From assembly GCF_001042635.1 (NCBI RefSeq), contig NZ_AP012331.1, positions 2,046,001 to 2,110,000 on the forward strand: 64,000 bases of DNA. The letters are read 5' to 3'. Positions within the stretch are counted from its first letter, which is position 1; every line of letters begins with the position of its first letter. Below the pieces are notes generated by a model. It searched no databases. It was not told where the DNA came from and saw only the letters and a list, made by a program, of their open reading frames with translations. Source of the DNA: Bifidobacterium scardovii JCM 12489 = DSM 13734 (GTDB taxonomy: Bacteria > Actinomycetota > Actinomycetes > Actinomycetales > Bifidobacteriaceae). Of the stretch, positions 9,161 to 22,575 are shown one piece after another. Position numbers and translations under genes: made by a program.

Positions 9161-9183
9161 CGGCTCCCCGGAGAGGGGAGCCG
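9161..9183. repeat. Short variant of the dispersed hairpin
   Basis: CGGCTCCCC and GGGGAGCCG pair around GGAGA, immediately beyond the aconitase stop codon. This copy has a shortened core and almost no outer arms. It comes before the main terminator at 9107-9139. Confidence 0.75.
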
Positions 9184-9186
9184 GAA

Positions 9187-11886
<2,700 letters not shown>

Positions 11887-11951
11887 GCTTCCTCCGGGCT
11901 TTGAGCAGGAGCCGCGTGGCGGCTCGTTTTCCGCTGACAATTATCCGCCGT

Positions 11952-14465
11952 TTACGATACAGGAACGTTACCCCCGCTCTGGCGTGTCGGATTGTTACGT
12001 GAGACAATTCGCGCCACCGCTTCGATGATGATATGGCACAGCACGAAGATCGCGGCCGACAGCAGCAGGGCCACCCCCGTGCCGGCCAGCACCCGCCCGG
12101 TGGGCACCTCGAGGGCGAAGAAATTCGCCACGAACGGGATGAACATGCCGATCACGCCGGCCGCCGCGAAGCCGGCGACCAGGATGCCTCGCCACGAGTC
12201 GAGCGGCTGCGCCACGCGGGCGAGCACAAGCACGCCGAGCACGAACACGATGATCGCGCAGGTGGCGCGCAGCGAGGCCAGATCGCCGTCCCGCTCGACG
12301 TTCCACCCCATGATGCCGGGCAGCGCCCACGAGGCGATCAGCACCGACAGGGCGATGCCCATGCCGCCGGGCAGCGCGAAGCGCACGACGCGCTTGAGGA
12401 ATCCCGGGATGTAGCGGCGCGTGTTCGGCGCCAGGGCGAGGATGAACGCCGGCGCGCCGATCGTCAGCCCGCCGATGTACGTGATGTGGCGGGGCAGGTA
12501 CGGGAACGGGATGGCGGTGAGGACCACGCCGAGCGAGATCAGCGCGGAATACACGGTCTTGACCAGGAACAGGCTGGCGACGCGTTCCATGTTCGCCATG
12601 ACCTGGCGGCCCCGCGCCACGACGTCGGGCAGATGGCTGAACTTCGAGTCGACGAGCACGACCTGCGCCACGGCCTTGGTGGCCGGCGCCGCGTTGCCCA
12701 TCGCGATGCCGAGGTCGGCCTCCTTGATGGCGAGCGCGTCGTTGACGCCGTCGCCGGTCATCGCCACGACGTGGTCGGTGGCGTGCAACGCCTGCACGAT
12801 GGCCTTCTTCTGGTCGGGCAGCACGCGGCCGAGCACGTCGACGTCCTTGAGCACCCGGGCGAGCTCGGCGGTGTTCTTCGGCAGCGTACGCGCGTCCCTG
12901 GCGACCGGCTCGCGCTCGCCGGTCAGACGCACCTTGGCCGCGATCGCGCCGACCGTGACCGGGTTGTCGCCCGAGATGATACGGCAGCGCACGCCCTGCT
13001 CGCGGAACCAGGCGAGCGTGCGCTCGGCATCGTCGCGGATGTGTTCGGAGCACAGCACGAGCGCGATCGGCGTCGAGGCCGGGTCGAACGCCGGCTCGTC
13101 GGCGAAGCCGGACGGATCGGCCGGCGCACCGGGCCGGTGAGCGACGAGCAGCACGCGCTCGCCCTGATTCGCGTAGGCGTTGACCTGGTCGAGCACGGCC
13201 GTGTGGTCGCCGTCGAGCGCCGAGATGATGACTTCGGGCGCGCCCATCGTCCACACGCCCTCGGCGGTGACGATCGCGCTCCATTTGCGGGCCGAGGAGA
13301 ACGGCACGCGCGCCGCGACCGGACCGGGCGCGTAGCCCTGGGCGTTCAATGCGGCGAGCACGGCCGTGCCGGTGCCGTTGGGCTGCTCCTCGTTGGACAG
13401 ATCATACAGGGCTTGCGTCGCGGCGCGTTCGTCGCCGGCGGCGGACGCATCCTGCCGTCCCGCCGCCCCGGGCTCATCCAGCATGACGATCCGATCGAAC
13501 GCGATGCCGCCATCGGTCACGGTGCCGGTCTTGTCGAGGTTCAGGCAGTCGACGCGGGCGAGCGTCTCGACCGATTCGAGCTCCTGCACGAGCGTGTTCT
13601 TGCGGGCCAGCCGCATCGCCGCGATCGCGAAGTTGAGCGAGGTGAGCAGCACGAGGCCCTCGGGGATCATGCCGACCACGCCGGCCACGGCGGAGACGAC
13701 CGCCGAACGCCATTCACCGGTCGCGATCGCCTCGGACCAACCGCCGACCGTGTGGATCTGCGAGACGATGAGCAGCACGCACAGCGGCACGACGAGGAAC
13801 GTCATGAACTTGAGGATCGTGTTGATGCCCTTGTTGAGATCGGAGACGGTCTTCTTGTAGACCTTGGCCTGCGCGGTGAGCCTGGCCGCGTAGCCGTGCT
13901 CGCCGACCGCGCTCACCCGGGCCAGCGCCAGCCCCGAGACGGCCGTCGATCCCGAGTACACCGGGTCGCCCACGTCCTTGCGCACCGTGCGCGACTCGCC
14001 GGTGAGCATCGACTCGTCGAGTTCGAGCCCGTACGTCTCGAGCACCTCGGCGTCGGCGGGCACCTGATCGCCCGAGCGGATCCACAGCAGGTCGTCGAGC
14101 ACGATGCCGTCGTGCGATACCTCGACGTCGGCGCCGTCGCGGCGCACCATGTAGTTCGCGGCGACGAGGATCGACAGCTTGTCGAGCGTGCGCTTGGCCC
14201 GAAGCTCGGTGACGATGCCGATGCCGGTGTTGAGCAGGATGACCAGGCCGAAGACCGCGTCCTTCCATGATCCGGTGATCAGCACGAGCACCATCGCGGC
14301 GAGGATGATGCCGTTGAACAGCGTGAACACGTTGGCACGCACGATATCGGCGACCGATCGTGAGGTGGAGGTCTTGACCGTGTTGGCACGGCCGTCCTCA
14401 AGACGGGCGGCGACATCGGCGGCCGTCAGACCGGTATGGGACGTGTCGGGAAAGGAAAGACTCAT
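11952..14465 (-). CDS. Cation-transporting P-type ATPase, CtpE-like
   Basis: 837 residues. The actuator loop LTGES is at 155-158, the membrane cation motif PEGL at 268-271, the phosphorylated Asp311 in LDKTGTVTDGG, and the hinge MTGDGVND near residue 600. About ten membrane segments are seen. The PEGLVLLTSLNFAIA stretch is characteristic of the mycobacterial CtpE group, reported as calcium importers, rather than of copper or potassium pumps. The substrate is therefore inferred as calcium or another divalent cation. There is no accessory gene beside it. Confidence 0.9.
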   Translation of the reverse strand: MSLSFPDTSHTGLTAADVAARLEDGRANTVKTSTSRSVADIVRANVFTLFNGIILAAMVLVLITGSWKDAVFGLVILLNTGIGIVTELRAKRTLDKLSILVAANYMVRRDGADVEVSHDGIVLDDLLWIRSGDQVPADAEVLETYGLELDESMLTGESRTVRKDVGDPVYSGSTAVSGLALARVSAVGEHGYAARLTAQAKVYKKTVSDLNKGINTILKFMTFLVVPLCVLLIVSQIHTVGGWSEAIATGEWRSAVVSAVAGVVGMIPEGLVLLTSLNFAIAAMRLARKNTLVQELESVETLARVDCLNLDKTGTVTDGGIAFDRIVMLDEPGAAGRQDASAAGDERAATQALYDLSNEEQPNGTGTAVLAALNAQGYAPGPVAARVPFSSARKWSAIVTAEGVWTMGAPEVIISALDGDHTAVLDQVNAYANQGERVLLVAHRPGAPADPSGFADEPAFDPASTPIALVLCSEHIRDDAERTLAWFREQGVRCRIISGDNPVTVGAIAAKVRLTGEREPVARDARTLPKNTAELARVLKDVDVLGRVLPDQKKAIVQALHATDHVVAMTGDGVNDALAIKEADLGIAMGNAAPATKAVAQVVLVDSKFSHLPDVVARGRQVMANMERVASLFLVKTVYSALISLGVVLTAIPFPYLPRHITYIGGLTIGAPAFILALAPNTRRYIPGFLKRVVRFALPGGMGIALSVLIASWALPGIMGWNVERDGDLASLRATCAIIVFVLGVLVLARVAQPLDSWRGILVAGFAAAGVIGMFIPFVANFFALEVPTGRVLAGTGVALLLSAAIFVLCHIIIEAVARIVSRNNPTRQSGGNVPVS

Positions 14466-14635
14466 GATACCAGCCTACCCGCATCCGGCGTCCGGAACAC
14501 TCATTCTCAGGGTTGAATCAGGGTGTTCCCAGAGTGCTTCCACCGACACTGGATGCGCCATTCCATCTACGCAATGCTAGCGTCTCAGGACTCCGGAACG
14601 ACGGGAACGCTCAGCTGGCGAAACACGGTCACTTT

Positions 14636-14741
14636 TTGACCTTTAACTCATAACCCACTATCGTATTCTATGAATTCCCCCAATGGGCCTCTCCGGACGG
14701 TCTTCGACTCAGCCGTGATGCACTGGGGGTTCTCTTTTTTT
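14636..14741 (+). ncRNA. Candidate small RNA with own promoter and terminator
   Basis: A -35-like TTGACC (14636-14641), a 17-nt spacer and TATCGT (14659-14664) precede a possible transcript of about 70 nt (14671-14741). Its two ends pair (CCCCCAxTG with CAxTGGGGG) and it ends in a seven-T run. A second small hairpin (ACGGT/GCCGT) lies inside. It resembles no RNA family I recognise. On the other strand the same bases read as a plausible protein tail (ESKTVRRGPLGEFIEYDSGL), so a transposase or gene remnant is the main alternative. The rest of 14466-14987 holds short direct repeats (GTGGGTTAAG) and no clear gene. Confidence 0.3.
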
Positions 14742-14987
14742 GAGTGGGTTAAGGGTCGGAAAGTGTGGGTTAAGTAAAGAAACGTGGGTCTTATTCGGAC
14801 GTGTCGTTGGTTAGTGTGATCGTCCGGCCCAGCCTGTTCTGATGCCGACCCCGCTTTCGTAGGCGTCGACGTCGGTGGAGAGCTGCTGTACGCAGTCTTT
14901 GTTCCATACAACTGGATTACCACCAACACCATGGACATGAACTGAATCTTCCAAGCGACTCCGATACGAAGCGCCATGAGATCCATG

Positions 14988-15593
14988 TCATAGCCGTTCA
15001 GGAAGGTGATGCAGATACATGTCAATGGCATCAACGCTGTTTTCCAACGTACTCATGCAAACCGACAACGGCTGCGCGTAGATCTCCGGATAATCAATCT
15101 CATCCTGTTCCGGATGGACGGGGAAGGCCAGCCGTTCGACGTCCAAATCGAAGCGGGCGTCGACACCGGGCTTGTTGCCCCTAGCATCCAGTCTATGCCA
15201 GGCGTCCTTCCAATGGATCGCGTTCAAGGCGTGGATGCAGTAGCCGCTTCCCGGAGTGGTCCCCAGCATGAGACGCTGGTAGCAGAAGCCCGTCGGTATA
15301 TGCCGGACGCGAAGCAGCGCCGCCAACAAGTTCGATTTCGCGTAGCAGATACCTGTCCGGTATCGCAGACATTCCGTAGCAGTCACCGTCACTCGGCGGG
15401 ACTGGATATCCCATGAATGAGGCACCTCATCGCGCACATACTCAAAGGCTCGCTGCATGTACGCCAACAGGTCGGTCGCGTCTGCGGACAGTGTGGCGGA
15501 CAGCTCACGAATCGAGGCATCCGAATAATCCACGTAGGGATTCTCCTCGAGATACGTATCCAAGGATGACTCCAGCTGCCGCAACACCGTCAT
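14988..15593 (-). CDS. Transglutaminase-like domain protein
   Basis: 201 residues. The Cys-His-Asp triad of the transglutaminase/cysteine-protease fold is recognisable: Cys in YRTGICYAKS, His in GYCIHALNAI, Asp in WHRLDARGNK. It has no signal peptide or membrane segment, so it is cytosolic. The ATG at 15593 follows GAGGGAGAATCACG. Codon use and GC appear lower than in neighbouring genes, and the gene is flanked by non-coding AT-richer sequence and inverted repeats, suggesting acquisition by transfer. The substrate is unknown; related bacterial proteins include stand-alone peptidases and amidases. Confidence 0.8.
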   Translation of the reverse strand: MTVLRQLESSLDTYLEENPYVDYSDASIRELSATLSADATDLLAYMQRAFEYVRDEVPHSWDIQSRRVTVTATECLRYRTGICYAKSNLLAALLRVRHIPTGFCYQRLMLGTTPGSGYCIHALNAIHWKDAWHRLDARGNKPGVDARFDLDVERLAFPVHPEQDEIDYPEIYAQPLSVCMSTLENSVDAIDMYLHHLPERL

Positions 15594-15656
15594 CGTGATT
15601 CTCCCTCTGAGCATCGTGTAAAACCATGATACCTTCTGCCCCGAAAAGCCCTCCGA

Positions 15657-15784
15657 GATTTGTGGGACATGCCCACGGCCTATTTTGCCCCTTCCGGAAG
15701 ACAGGACTCGCGTAAAACGGCCATGTTCCAATCGACGGCTGGCGGCTGGAGCCATGTCGTCCCCGATTGCGTGTCCCACAAATC
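15657..15784. repeat. Inverted-repeat pair 128 bp across (MITE-like or structured)
   Basis: GATTTGTGGGACA at 15657-15669 is matched exactly in reverse by TGTCCCACAAATC at 15772-15784. The enclosed bases contain no gene. The size is close to that of the pair at 44614-44740, and one internal stretch is similar in reverse orientation. Confidence 0.45.
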
Positions 15785-15817
15785 GCAGGTCGCGCCAATG
15801 TGCGGCTGGGACACAGC

Positions 15818-16393
15818 TCAGTGCAGCGTGGAGACCATCAGATTGCGCTCGTGCGGCCGGTCGTCGATGATCGTCATCAGCGCCTGATCGAGCGGGACCG
15901 ATGTCGCCGCGCGGTCGTTGACGGTCAGCGTGGCCGCGTACAGCGATTCGTCGGCCGGCGGGGCCACCGGGGCCAGCAGCGCGACCGGGAAGCCGGCCGA
16001 GCGCGCCGCGTGCAGCGCCTGATCCCATGCATCGGCGTTCGCCTCGGTCACGTCGATCCCGCTGATCACGATGATCGAGGCACGACGCTCGATCAGATCG
16101 GCAACGCCTTGGCACGCGGCCGCAGTCGGGTCGTCCGTGTCCGTGGTCGCCACATAGACGGCGGACAGGTCGGCCGCGTCGAGCTGGTCGAGCGCCATCC
16201 GGTCGAGGTCGGGGCTGGTCGAGCCGATCAGCCCGACCGTCACGTCGGAGCGGATCTCGCCGATGTGCGCAACCTTGGGTTCCGTCTCGTGCGTATCCCC
16301 CACGGCCTTGCCGGCCGGCTCGCATGCGGACAGGGACAGGCATGCGGCCACGACCAGCGCGGCGGCCGGCAGACGGCGATGACGATGCTTCAT
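15818..16393 (-). CDS. Lipoprotein with half-length periplasmic-binding fold
   Basis: 192 residues. The signal peptide MKHRHRRLPAAALVVAACLS ends in the lipobox LSAC, so the protein is exported and lipid-anchored. The mature part begins like a type I sugar-binding protein (VTVGLIGSTSPDL, then a D-P-T-A-A-A helix, and IIVISGIDVTEANADAWDQA), but it stops after about one lobe, where family members have around 300 residues. It may be a truncated binding protein or a small sensor lipoprotein. The start is fixed by the signal peptide; the ribosome-binding site is weak. No transporter genes are nearby. Confidence 0.75.
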   Translation of the reverse strand: MKHRHRRLPAAALVVAACLSLSACEPAGKAVGDTHETEPKVAHIGEIRSDVTVGLIGSTSPDLDRMALDQLDAADLSAVYVATTDTDDPTAAACQGVADLIERRASIIVISGIDVTEANADAWDQALHAARSAGFPVALLAPVAPPADESLYAATLTVNDRAATSVPLDQALMTIIDDRPHERNLMVSTLH

Positions 16394-16497
16394 ACCATCC
16401 GATTGTAGCGGCTCGCGGCCCGGTTCGTCCGATGCGAACGAGCCGGGCCGCGCCCTTCGCGAGGACACGGCCCGGCTCACTCATCCCATCCGGCGTC

Positions 16498-17757
16498 TCA
16501 GACGCGACGGAACAGCGCGACGGTCTCGACGTGGTGGGTCATCGGATAGATGTCGAATGCGCGCACGGCGGCCAGATCGTAGCCGAGCTCGCGCAGCGTT
16601 CCGGCGTCGCGACCCAGACTGGCCGGGTCGCATGCGATGTAGATCACCGATTTCGGCCCGGCGGCCGCGATCTGGCGGCACACCTTGGCGCGGGCGCCCG
16701 CGCGCGGCGGATCGAGCACCACCAGATCGGGATGCGCCAGATGCGCCGGCACATGGGCGAGCGTCTTCGCCACGTCGCCGCAGCGCGCGTCGACGTCGGT
16801 CAGATTGCGGTGGCGCAGGTTGCGCTGCGCGTTCTTGACCGCGGTGCGGCCGCCCTCGACGCTGAGCATGCGGGTGCGCGGCGCGGCAAGCGTGGCCAGA
16901 GGCAACGTGAACAGGCCGGAGCCCGAATACAGGTCCCAGATGCAGACCGATGCGGCGCCATCCAGCTCGCGGCGGGCCAGATCGATCACATGGCCGGCGA
17001 GTTCGATCGGGGCCTGGCGGTGCACCTGCCAGAAACCGTTCGCGTCGACCTCGTACTCGAATGCGGCGCCGGCGATGGCGGCGCGCTCGATGAGGCGCCT
17101 GCTGCCGGCGCGCAGCTCGCCGTCGACCAGGACGGCGTAGTTGTCGCCGATGGACGCGCCGCCACGCGGTTCGGGCACGGACAGGCGGATCTGCGAGCCG
17201 GGCTCGAAGCCGCCGTCCCAGACGCGTTCGGCATCGGCCACGGACAGCAGCGCTTCGGAGGCGAGCGGCATCGTGTCCAGCGGCACGCGGGTGTGCGAGC
17301 CGCGCCGGCGCATCGACGGCCTGCCGTCGTCGTCGGCGATCATCTCGATGCGGGTGCGCCAGTGGAATCCGCCGAGGTCCTCGTCGCCGAGGACGCGCGT
17401 CACCGGCACGGCACGTTCGACGTGGCCGAGGCGGCTGAGCTGCTCGGAGACGGTGACCGCCTTCCACCGGAGCTGGCCGTCGAGGCTGACATGCACGAGG
17501 TCGGCGCCGCCGACGCCGCCGCCCATGGCGAGCGGGCCGGCGAGCGGCCAGGCCGGATCGACGCGGTCGGGGCTCGCCTCGAGCACCTCCACCGTCTCGC
17601 CGGTCCAGAACCGGTCGTCGCGGTCATGCGGCTCGTCGAGGGCGATGCGCAGCAGCTCGCCGGGCAGGGCGAATCGCACGAACACGACGCGCCCATCGAT
17701 GTGACCGACGCAGCGGCCCTGATCGGCGTATCGTTCGATGCGGACGGTGGCTTCCAT
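16498..17757 (-). CDS. TrmA/RumA-family tRNA or rRNA (uracil-5-)-methyltransferase
   Basis: 419 residues. A short N-terminal TRAM-like domain (IERYADQGRCVGHIDGRVVF) precedes the methyltransferase fold. The SAM loop is WDLYSGSGLFTLPLA, the substrate loop is VVLDPPRAGAR and the catalytic Cys is in IYIACDPASLGRDA. It makes m5U in RNA; whether the target is tRNA or 23S rRNA cannot be told. Synteny with DUF3159 and DUF3710 matches the Rv2689c region of mycobacteria. The start at 17757 is supported by AAAGGACATC; the frame is open much further upstream without a site. Confidence 0.92.
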   Translation of the reverse strand: MEATVRIERYADQGRCVGHIDGRVVFVRFALPGELLRIALDEPHDRDDRFWTGETVEVLEASPDRVDPAWPLAGPLAMGGGVGGADLVHVSLDGQLRWKAVTVSEQLSRLGHVERAVPVTRVLGDEDLGGFHWRTRIEMIADDDGRPSMRRRGSHTRVPLDTMPLASEALLSVADAERVWDGGFEPGSQIRLSVPEPRGGASIGDNYAVLVDGELRAGSRRLIERAAIAGAAFEYEVDANGFWQVHRQAPIELAGHVIDLARRELDGAASVCIWDLYSGSGLFTLPLATLAAPRTRMLSVEGGRTAVKNAQRNLRHRNLTDVDARCGDVAKTLAHVPAHLAHPDLVVLDPPRAGARAKVCRQIAAAGPKSVIYIACDPASLGRDAGTLRELGYDLAAVRAFDIYPMTHHVETVALFRRV

Positions 17758-17789
17758 GGGTGTTGATGTCCTTTCGGGAAAACTGGTCG

Positions 17790-18497
17790 TCAGTCGTTCG
17801 TGTCCTTGGCCGCGGCGGCCGCGGCCTTGTGGCGGTGCATCGGCGTGGCGATGATGAGGTAGGACACCCAGATGGCCAGCGCCCAGAACGGGATGCCCAT
17901 CAGCAGCCGGGTTACGCCGAGCGCGGCCACATGATTGGTCAGATAGAGCGGCACCTGCACAATAAGACGCAGCAGGAACAGGCCGACCCACAGACCGGTG
18001 ACGATCATGTAGGCGCGCTTCAAAGCCTTGTCATCCATCCAATCGCGGAACCACGCTTTGAAATGCTCAGTGGGCAGACTGCGGATGAACTCGACGACCA
18101 AGCCGAGACCGGGCACTCGCGCAATCAGTGAGATGGCGAGCAACGCGGCATAACCCGCATTGGTGATAAAGCCGAAAATGTAATAGTTGCGGGCTTCGTG
18201 GGTTTGCCATGCCCAGATCAGGCAGATGCCGACCGCTATCAAGCCGGAAACCGCACCCATCACCGACTGGCGTTGAATCAGTCGCACGATCACCTGCAAT
18301 ACCGCCAGTACCGCCGAAACCGCGATGGTGAGGTTCAGGTTGCTCGTGGCTACGAACAGTACGACGAATACCACGCCGGGCAGCATGGATTCGATGACGC
18401 CGCGAGGGCCGCCAATGGCATCGATGACGGAGAAATCCTCGCCATCATCGCCGGCGTCGGCCAGCGCGGATAGGCCAGTGCGTTTGTTGTCTGCCAA
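17790..18497 (-). CDS. DUF3159 membrane protein
   Basis: 235 residues with a polar N-terminus (FSVIDAIGGPRGVIESMLPG, a family hallmark) and about five to six membrane segments, ending in a His/Lys/Ala-rich tail. DUF3159 proteins are conserved in Actinobacteria near the DUF3710 gene; the function is unknown. The start is TTG at 18497, behind GAGGAAAAGAC. It reads into the methyltransferase gene with 32 nt between them, so the two are probably one transcript. Confidence 0.88.
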   Translation of the reverse strand: MADNKRTGLSALADAGDDGEDFSVIDAIGGPRGVIESMLPGVVFVVLFVATSNLNLTIAVSAVLAVLQVIVRLIQRQSVMGAVSGLIAVGICLIWAWQTHEARNYYIFGFITNAGYAALLAISLIARVPGLGLVVEFIRSLPTEHFKAWFRDWMDDKALKRAYMIVTGLWVGLFLLRLIVQVPLYLTNHVAALGVTRLLMGIPFWALAIWVSYLIIATPMHRHKAAAAAAKDTND

Positions 18498-18514
18498 GTC
18501 TTTTCCTCTTTTGC

Positions 18515-18635
18515 GTGGGCATCCCCCGCTCCCGCTGGCGGGAGCTGTCAGCGAAGCTGACCGAGGGTGGTCACCATCTCGGCTGGACCACCCTCAGCCT
18601 CACTCCGTTCGACAGCTCAGCCAGCGGGCGCACGA
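18515..18635. repeat. Intergenic palindrome-rich repeat between DUF3710 and DUF3159 genes
   Basis: Several nested inverted repeats are visible: GCTCCCGC/GCGGGAGC, GTCAGC/GCTGAC and a GAGGGTGGTC/GACCACCCTC pair. This composite hairpin block looks like an intergenic REP-type element and could act as an attenuator between the two genes. Confidence 0.6.
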
Positions 18636-18642
18636 CATGGAA

Positions 18643-19461
18643 TCAGCGGACTTCGGAGAACATCGGGCCGCGGGAGAGCGTGGTCTTCACCTCGGTCTGC
18701 TGGTCGGAGTCGAACGGGCCGGTCGGCTTGTCCGGGATGTCCTTGAGGTGCTCCTTGCCTTCCGCTTCGGCCGCGGCCTTGGCGGCCTTGCGCTCGGCGG
18801 GGGCGACGGGCGGGTGCATCGGGATGAGGTCGCGAGGGGCCAGCGGCTCCTCGCCGCGCTCCACGACGATGTCGGCGAAGAACTTGTTCAGCGCCACGGT
18901 CTCCTGGTCGGCGGCGTCGGTCGCGGCCTTGCCGGAGAAGATGCCGCGCAGCATCCAGCGCGGGCCGTCCACGCCGACGATGCGGGTGTTCACGGTCTTG
19001 CCGCCCTTGATGCTGACCGGCAGCTTCACCTCGGTGCCGAACACGCCGGACTCCTCCCTGGCGTTGGCGTTCGCCTTGAGCAAGTCGGCGCGCACGTCGT
19101 CCCACAGGCCAAGGGTCTTCGGCGCGGCGAACGCCTCGATCTCCAGGCTCGACGATCCGTAGGTGATCGTGGTGCCGAGCACCTGCTGCGTGGCGCGGCT
19201 GGCCTTGACGCGCAGCTGGATGCCCATCAGGAACGGCAGGTAGTAGGCGCCGAGATCGAGATAGTCGTCATAGTCGGGCACGTCCTCGTCGTTGACGTCC
19301 CACGGGCCGTACTCCTCGCCGCGCCCCTCGTACGCGGCGACGGCCTCGGTCGGGTAGGCGGGCTCGGCGGAGGCTTCGGCGCCCTCGGACGCGGTCTCGG
19401 CGGTCTGATCAGCGACGTCCTCGTCCCGATGCTTCTTCTTGCCGAATCCAAACAGTCCCAT
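18643..19461 (-). CDS. DUF3710 domain protein
   Basis: 272 residues. The N-terminus MGLFGFGKKKH is followed by an acidic/Ala-rich linker, then the conserved YGPWDVNDEDVPDYDDYLDL that opens the DUF3710 domain and a mixed alpha/beta region (WDDVRADLL, VDGPRWMLRGIFSGKAA). In Actinobacteria the gene usually neighbours dut and a DUF3159 gene. The function is unknown; it has no signal peptide. GAGGAAACATC precedes the ATG at 19461, which is preferred over an upstream ATG without a site. Confidence 0.9.
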   Translation of the reverse strand: MGLFGFGKKKHRDEDVADQTAETASEGAEASAEPAYPTEAVAAYEGRGEEYGPWDVNDEDVPDYDDYLDLGAYYLPFLMGIQLRVKASRATQQVLGTTITYGSSSLEIEAFAAPKTLGLWDDVRADLLKANANAREESGVFGTEVKLPVSIKGGKTVNTRIVGVDGPRWMLRGIFSGKAATDAADQETVALNKFFADIVVERGEEPLAPRDLIPMHPPVAPAERKAAKAAAEAEGKEHLKDIPDKPTGPFDSDQQTEVKTTLSRGPMFSEVR

Positions 19462-19562
19462 GATGTTTCCTCGTTTCGTATGCGGTTGCAACCTCGACTA
19501 GCGTAGCACCCCGCCTTGTAATTGACTGGTAACCGGCCCGCGCGGAACGGCCGTGGCGGCGC

Positions 19563-20423
19563 TCACACGTCGTAGGTGACGGTGAGCGGGGCGTGGTCGG
19601 ACCAGCGGGCGTCGTAGGTCGGGGCCTTGTCGATGACGAAGCCGCGCGCGGTCTCGGCGAGCTCCGGGGTGGCGAACTGGTAGTCGAGCCGCCAGCCGAC
19701 GTTGTTGTCGAAGGCGCGTCCGCGCTGGCTCCACCAGGTGTAGGGCCCCTGGATGTCGCCGGCGAGCATGCGCGTCACGTCGACGAACTCGTACTCCCCC
19801 AGCCACCGGTCGACGTAGGCGCGCTCGGCCGGCAGGAATCCGGAATGCTTGACGTTGGCCTTGGCGTTCTTGATGTCGAGCGGCGTGTGCGCGATATTGA
19901 AGTCGCCGCACAGCACGGCCTGGTCGCCGCCGGCGGCCGCCCGGTCGCGCAGCTCGCCGAGGCGCGACAGCATCGCGTCGAGGAAACGGTATTTCTGCGC
20001 CATCTTCGTCTCGTCGTCGGCGTCGCCGGAGTGCACGTACACGCACGCGACGGTGATCCGGTAGCCCTGCGGCGTGGTCACGTCGGTTTCGATCCACCGC
20101 CCGGAGTCCACGTCGTCGTCGAGTCCGGGAAGGCCGTAGCGCCGCTCGGCGACGGGCAGGTCGGACAGCAGGGCGACCCCGGCGCGGCCCTTGATGCGGC
20201 ACACCTCGTTCGCCGCATGCAGCCCGTCCCGATCCGCGACGCGGCCGGCGGAGACGTAGGCGCCGGCCAGCGCGTCGATGATCGGGTCGAGTTCCGCCTG
20301 CGGCGCGCGGACCTCCTGCATGCACCAGACATCGGGAGCATTGGCTTCGGCCCACGCTTCGATCCCCTTGCGCCTGGCCGCGCGGATGCCGTTGACGTTG
20401 GACGTGGTGATGGTGATGGTCAT
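19563..20423 (-). CDS. xth: Exodeoxyribonuclease III / AP endonuclease
   Basis: 286 residues of the exonuclease-endonuclease-phosphatase fold. Catalytic motifs run in order: TSNVNGIRAA, MQEVRAPQ (metal Glu), VYVHSGDADDETK, CGDFNIAHTPLDIKN (Asp and Asn) and the final WSDHAPLTVTYDV (Asp-His pair). It cleaves DNA 5' to abasic sites in base-excision repair. It is a single gene on the minus strand between the terminator of the peptide-transport operon and the DUF3710 gene. No strong ribosome-binding site precedes the ATG. Confidence 0.94.
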   Translation of the reverse strand: MTITITTSNVNGIRAARRKGIEAWAEANAPDVWCMQEVRAPQAELDPIIDALAGAYVSAGRVADRDGLHAANEVCRIKGRAGVALLSDLPVAERRYGLPGLDDDVDSGRWIETDVTTPQGYRITVACVYVHSGDADDETKMAQKYRFLDAMLSRLGELRDRAAAGGDQAVLCGDFNIAHTPLDIKNAKANVKHSGFLPAERAYVDRWLGEYEFVDVTRMLAGDIQGPYTWWSQRGRAFDNNVGWRLDYQFATPELAETARGFVIDKAPTYDARWSDHAPLTVTYDV

Positions 20424-20466
20424 GGCTCCATCCTACACAGGGCGCGCGGACCGCCCGGATACGACG

Positions 20467-20500
20467 TTGGGCCCCTTCCGGGAGGGAAGGGGCCCAACGG
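20467..20500 (-). terminator. Terminator of the peptide transporter operon
   Basis: CGTTGGGCCCCTTCC and its reverse complement pair around GGGAG just beyond the last gene of the ABC operon. There is no clear T-run on the minus strand, so it may be a hairpin-only terminator. Confidence 0.75.
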
Positions 20501-20542
20501 GACAGATGACGACCGCGCGGATGCACGGCCTATACCGCGGGA

Positions 20543-22558
<2,016 letters not shown>

Positions 22559-22575
22559 GTCACTCATCCTTCAGG

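Noticed and set aside
12033..14270. A 745-codon open frame opposite the P-type ATPase
   Set aside because: Low-complexity His/Asp/Arg-rich shadow; the ATPase with all motifs is on the other strand.
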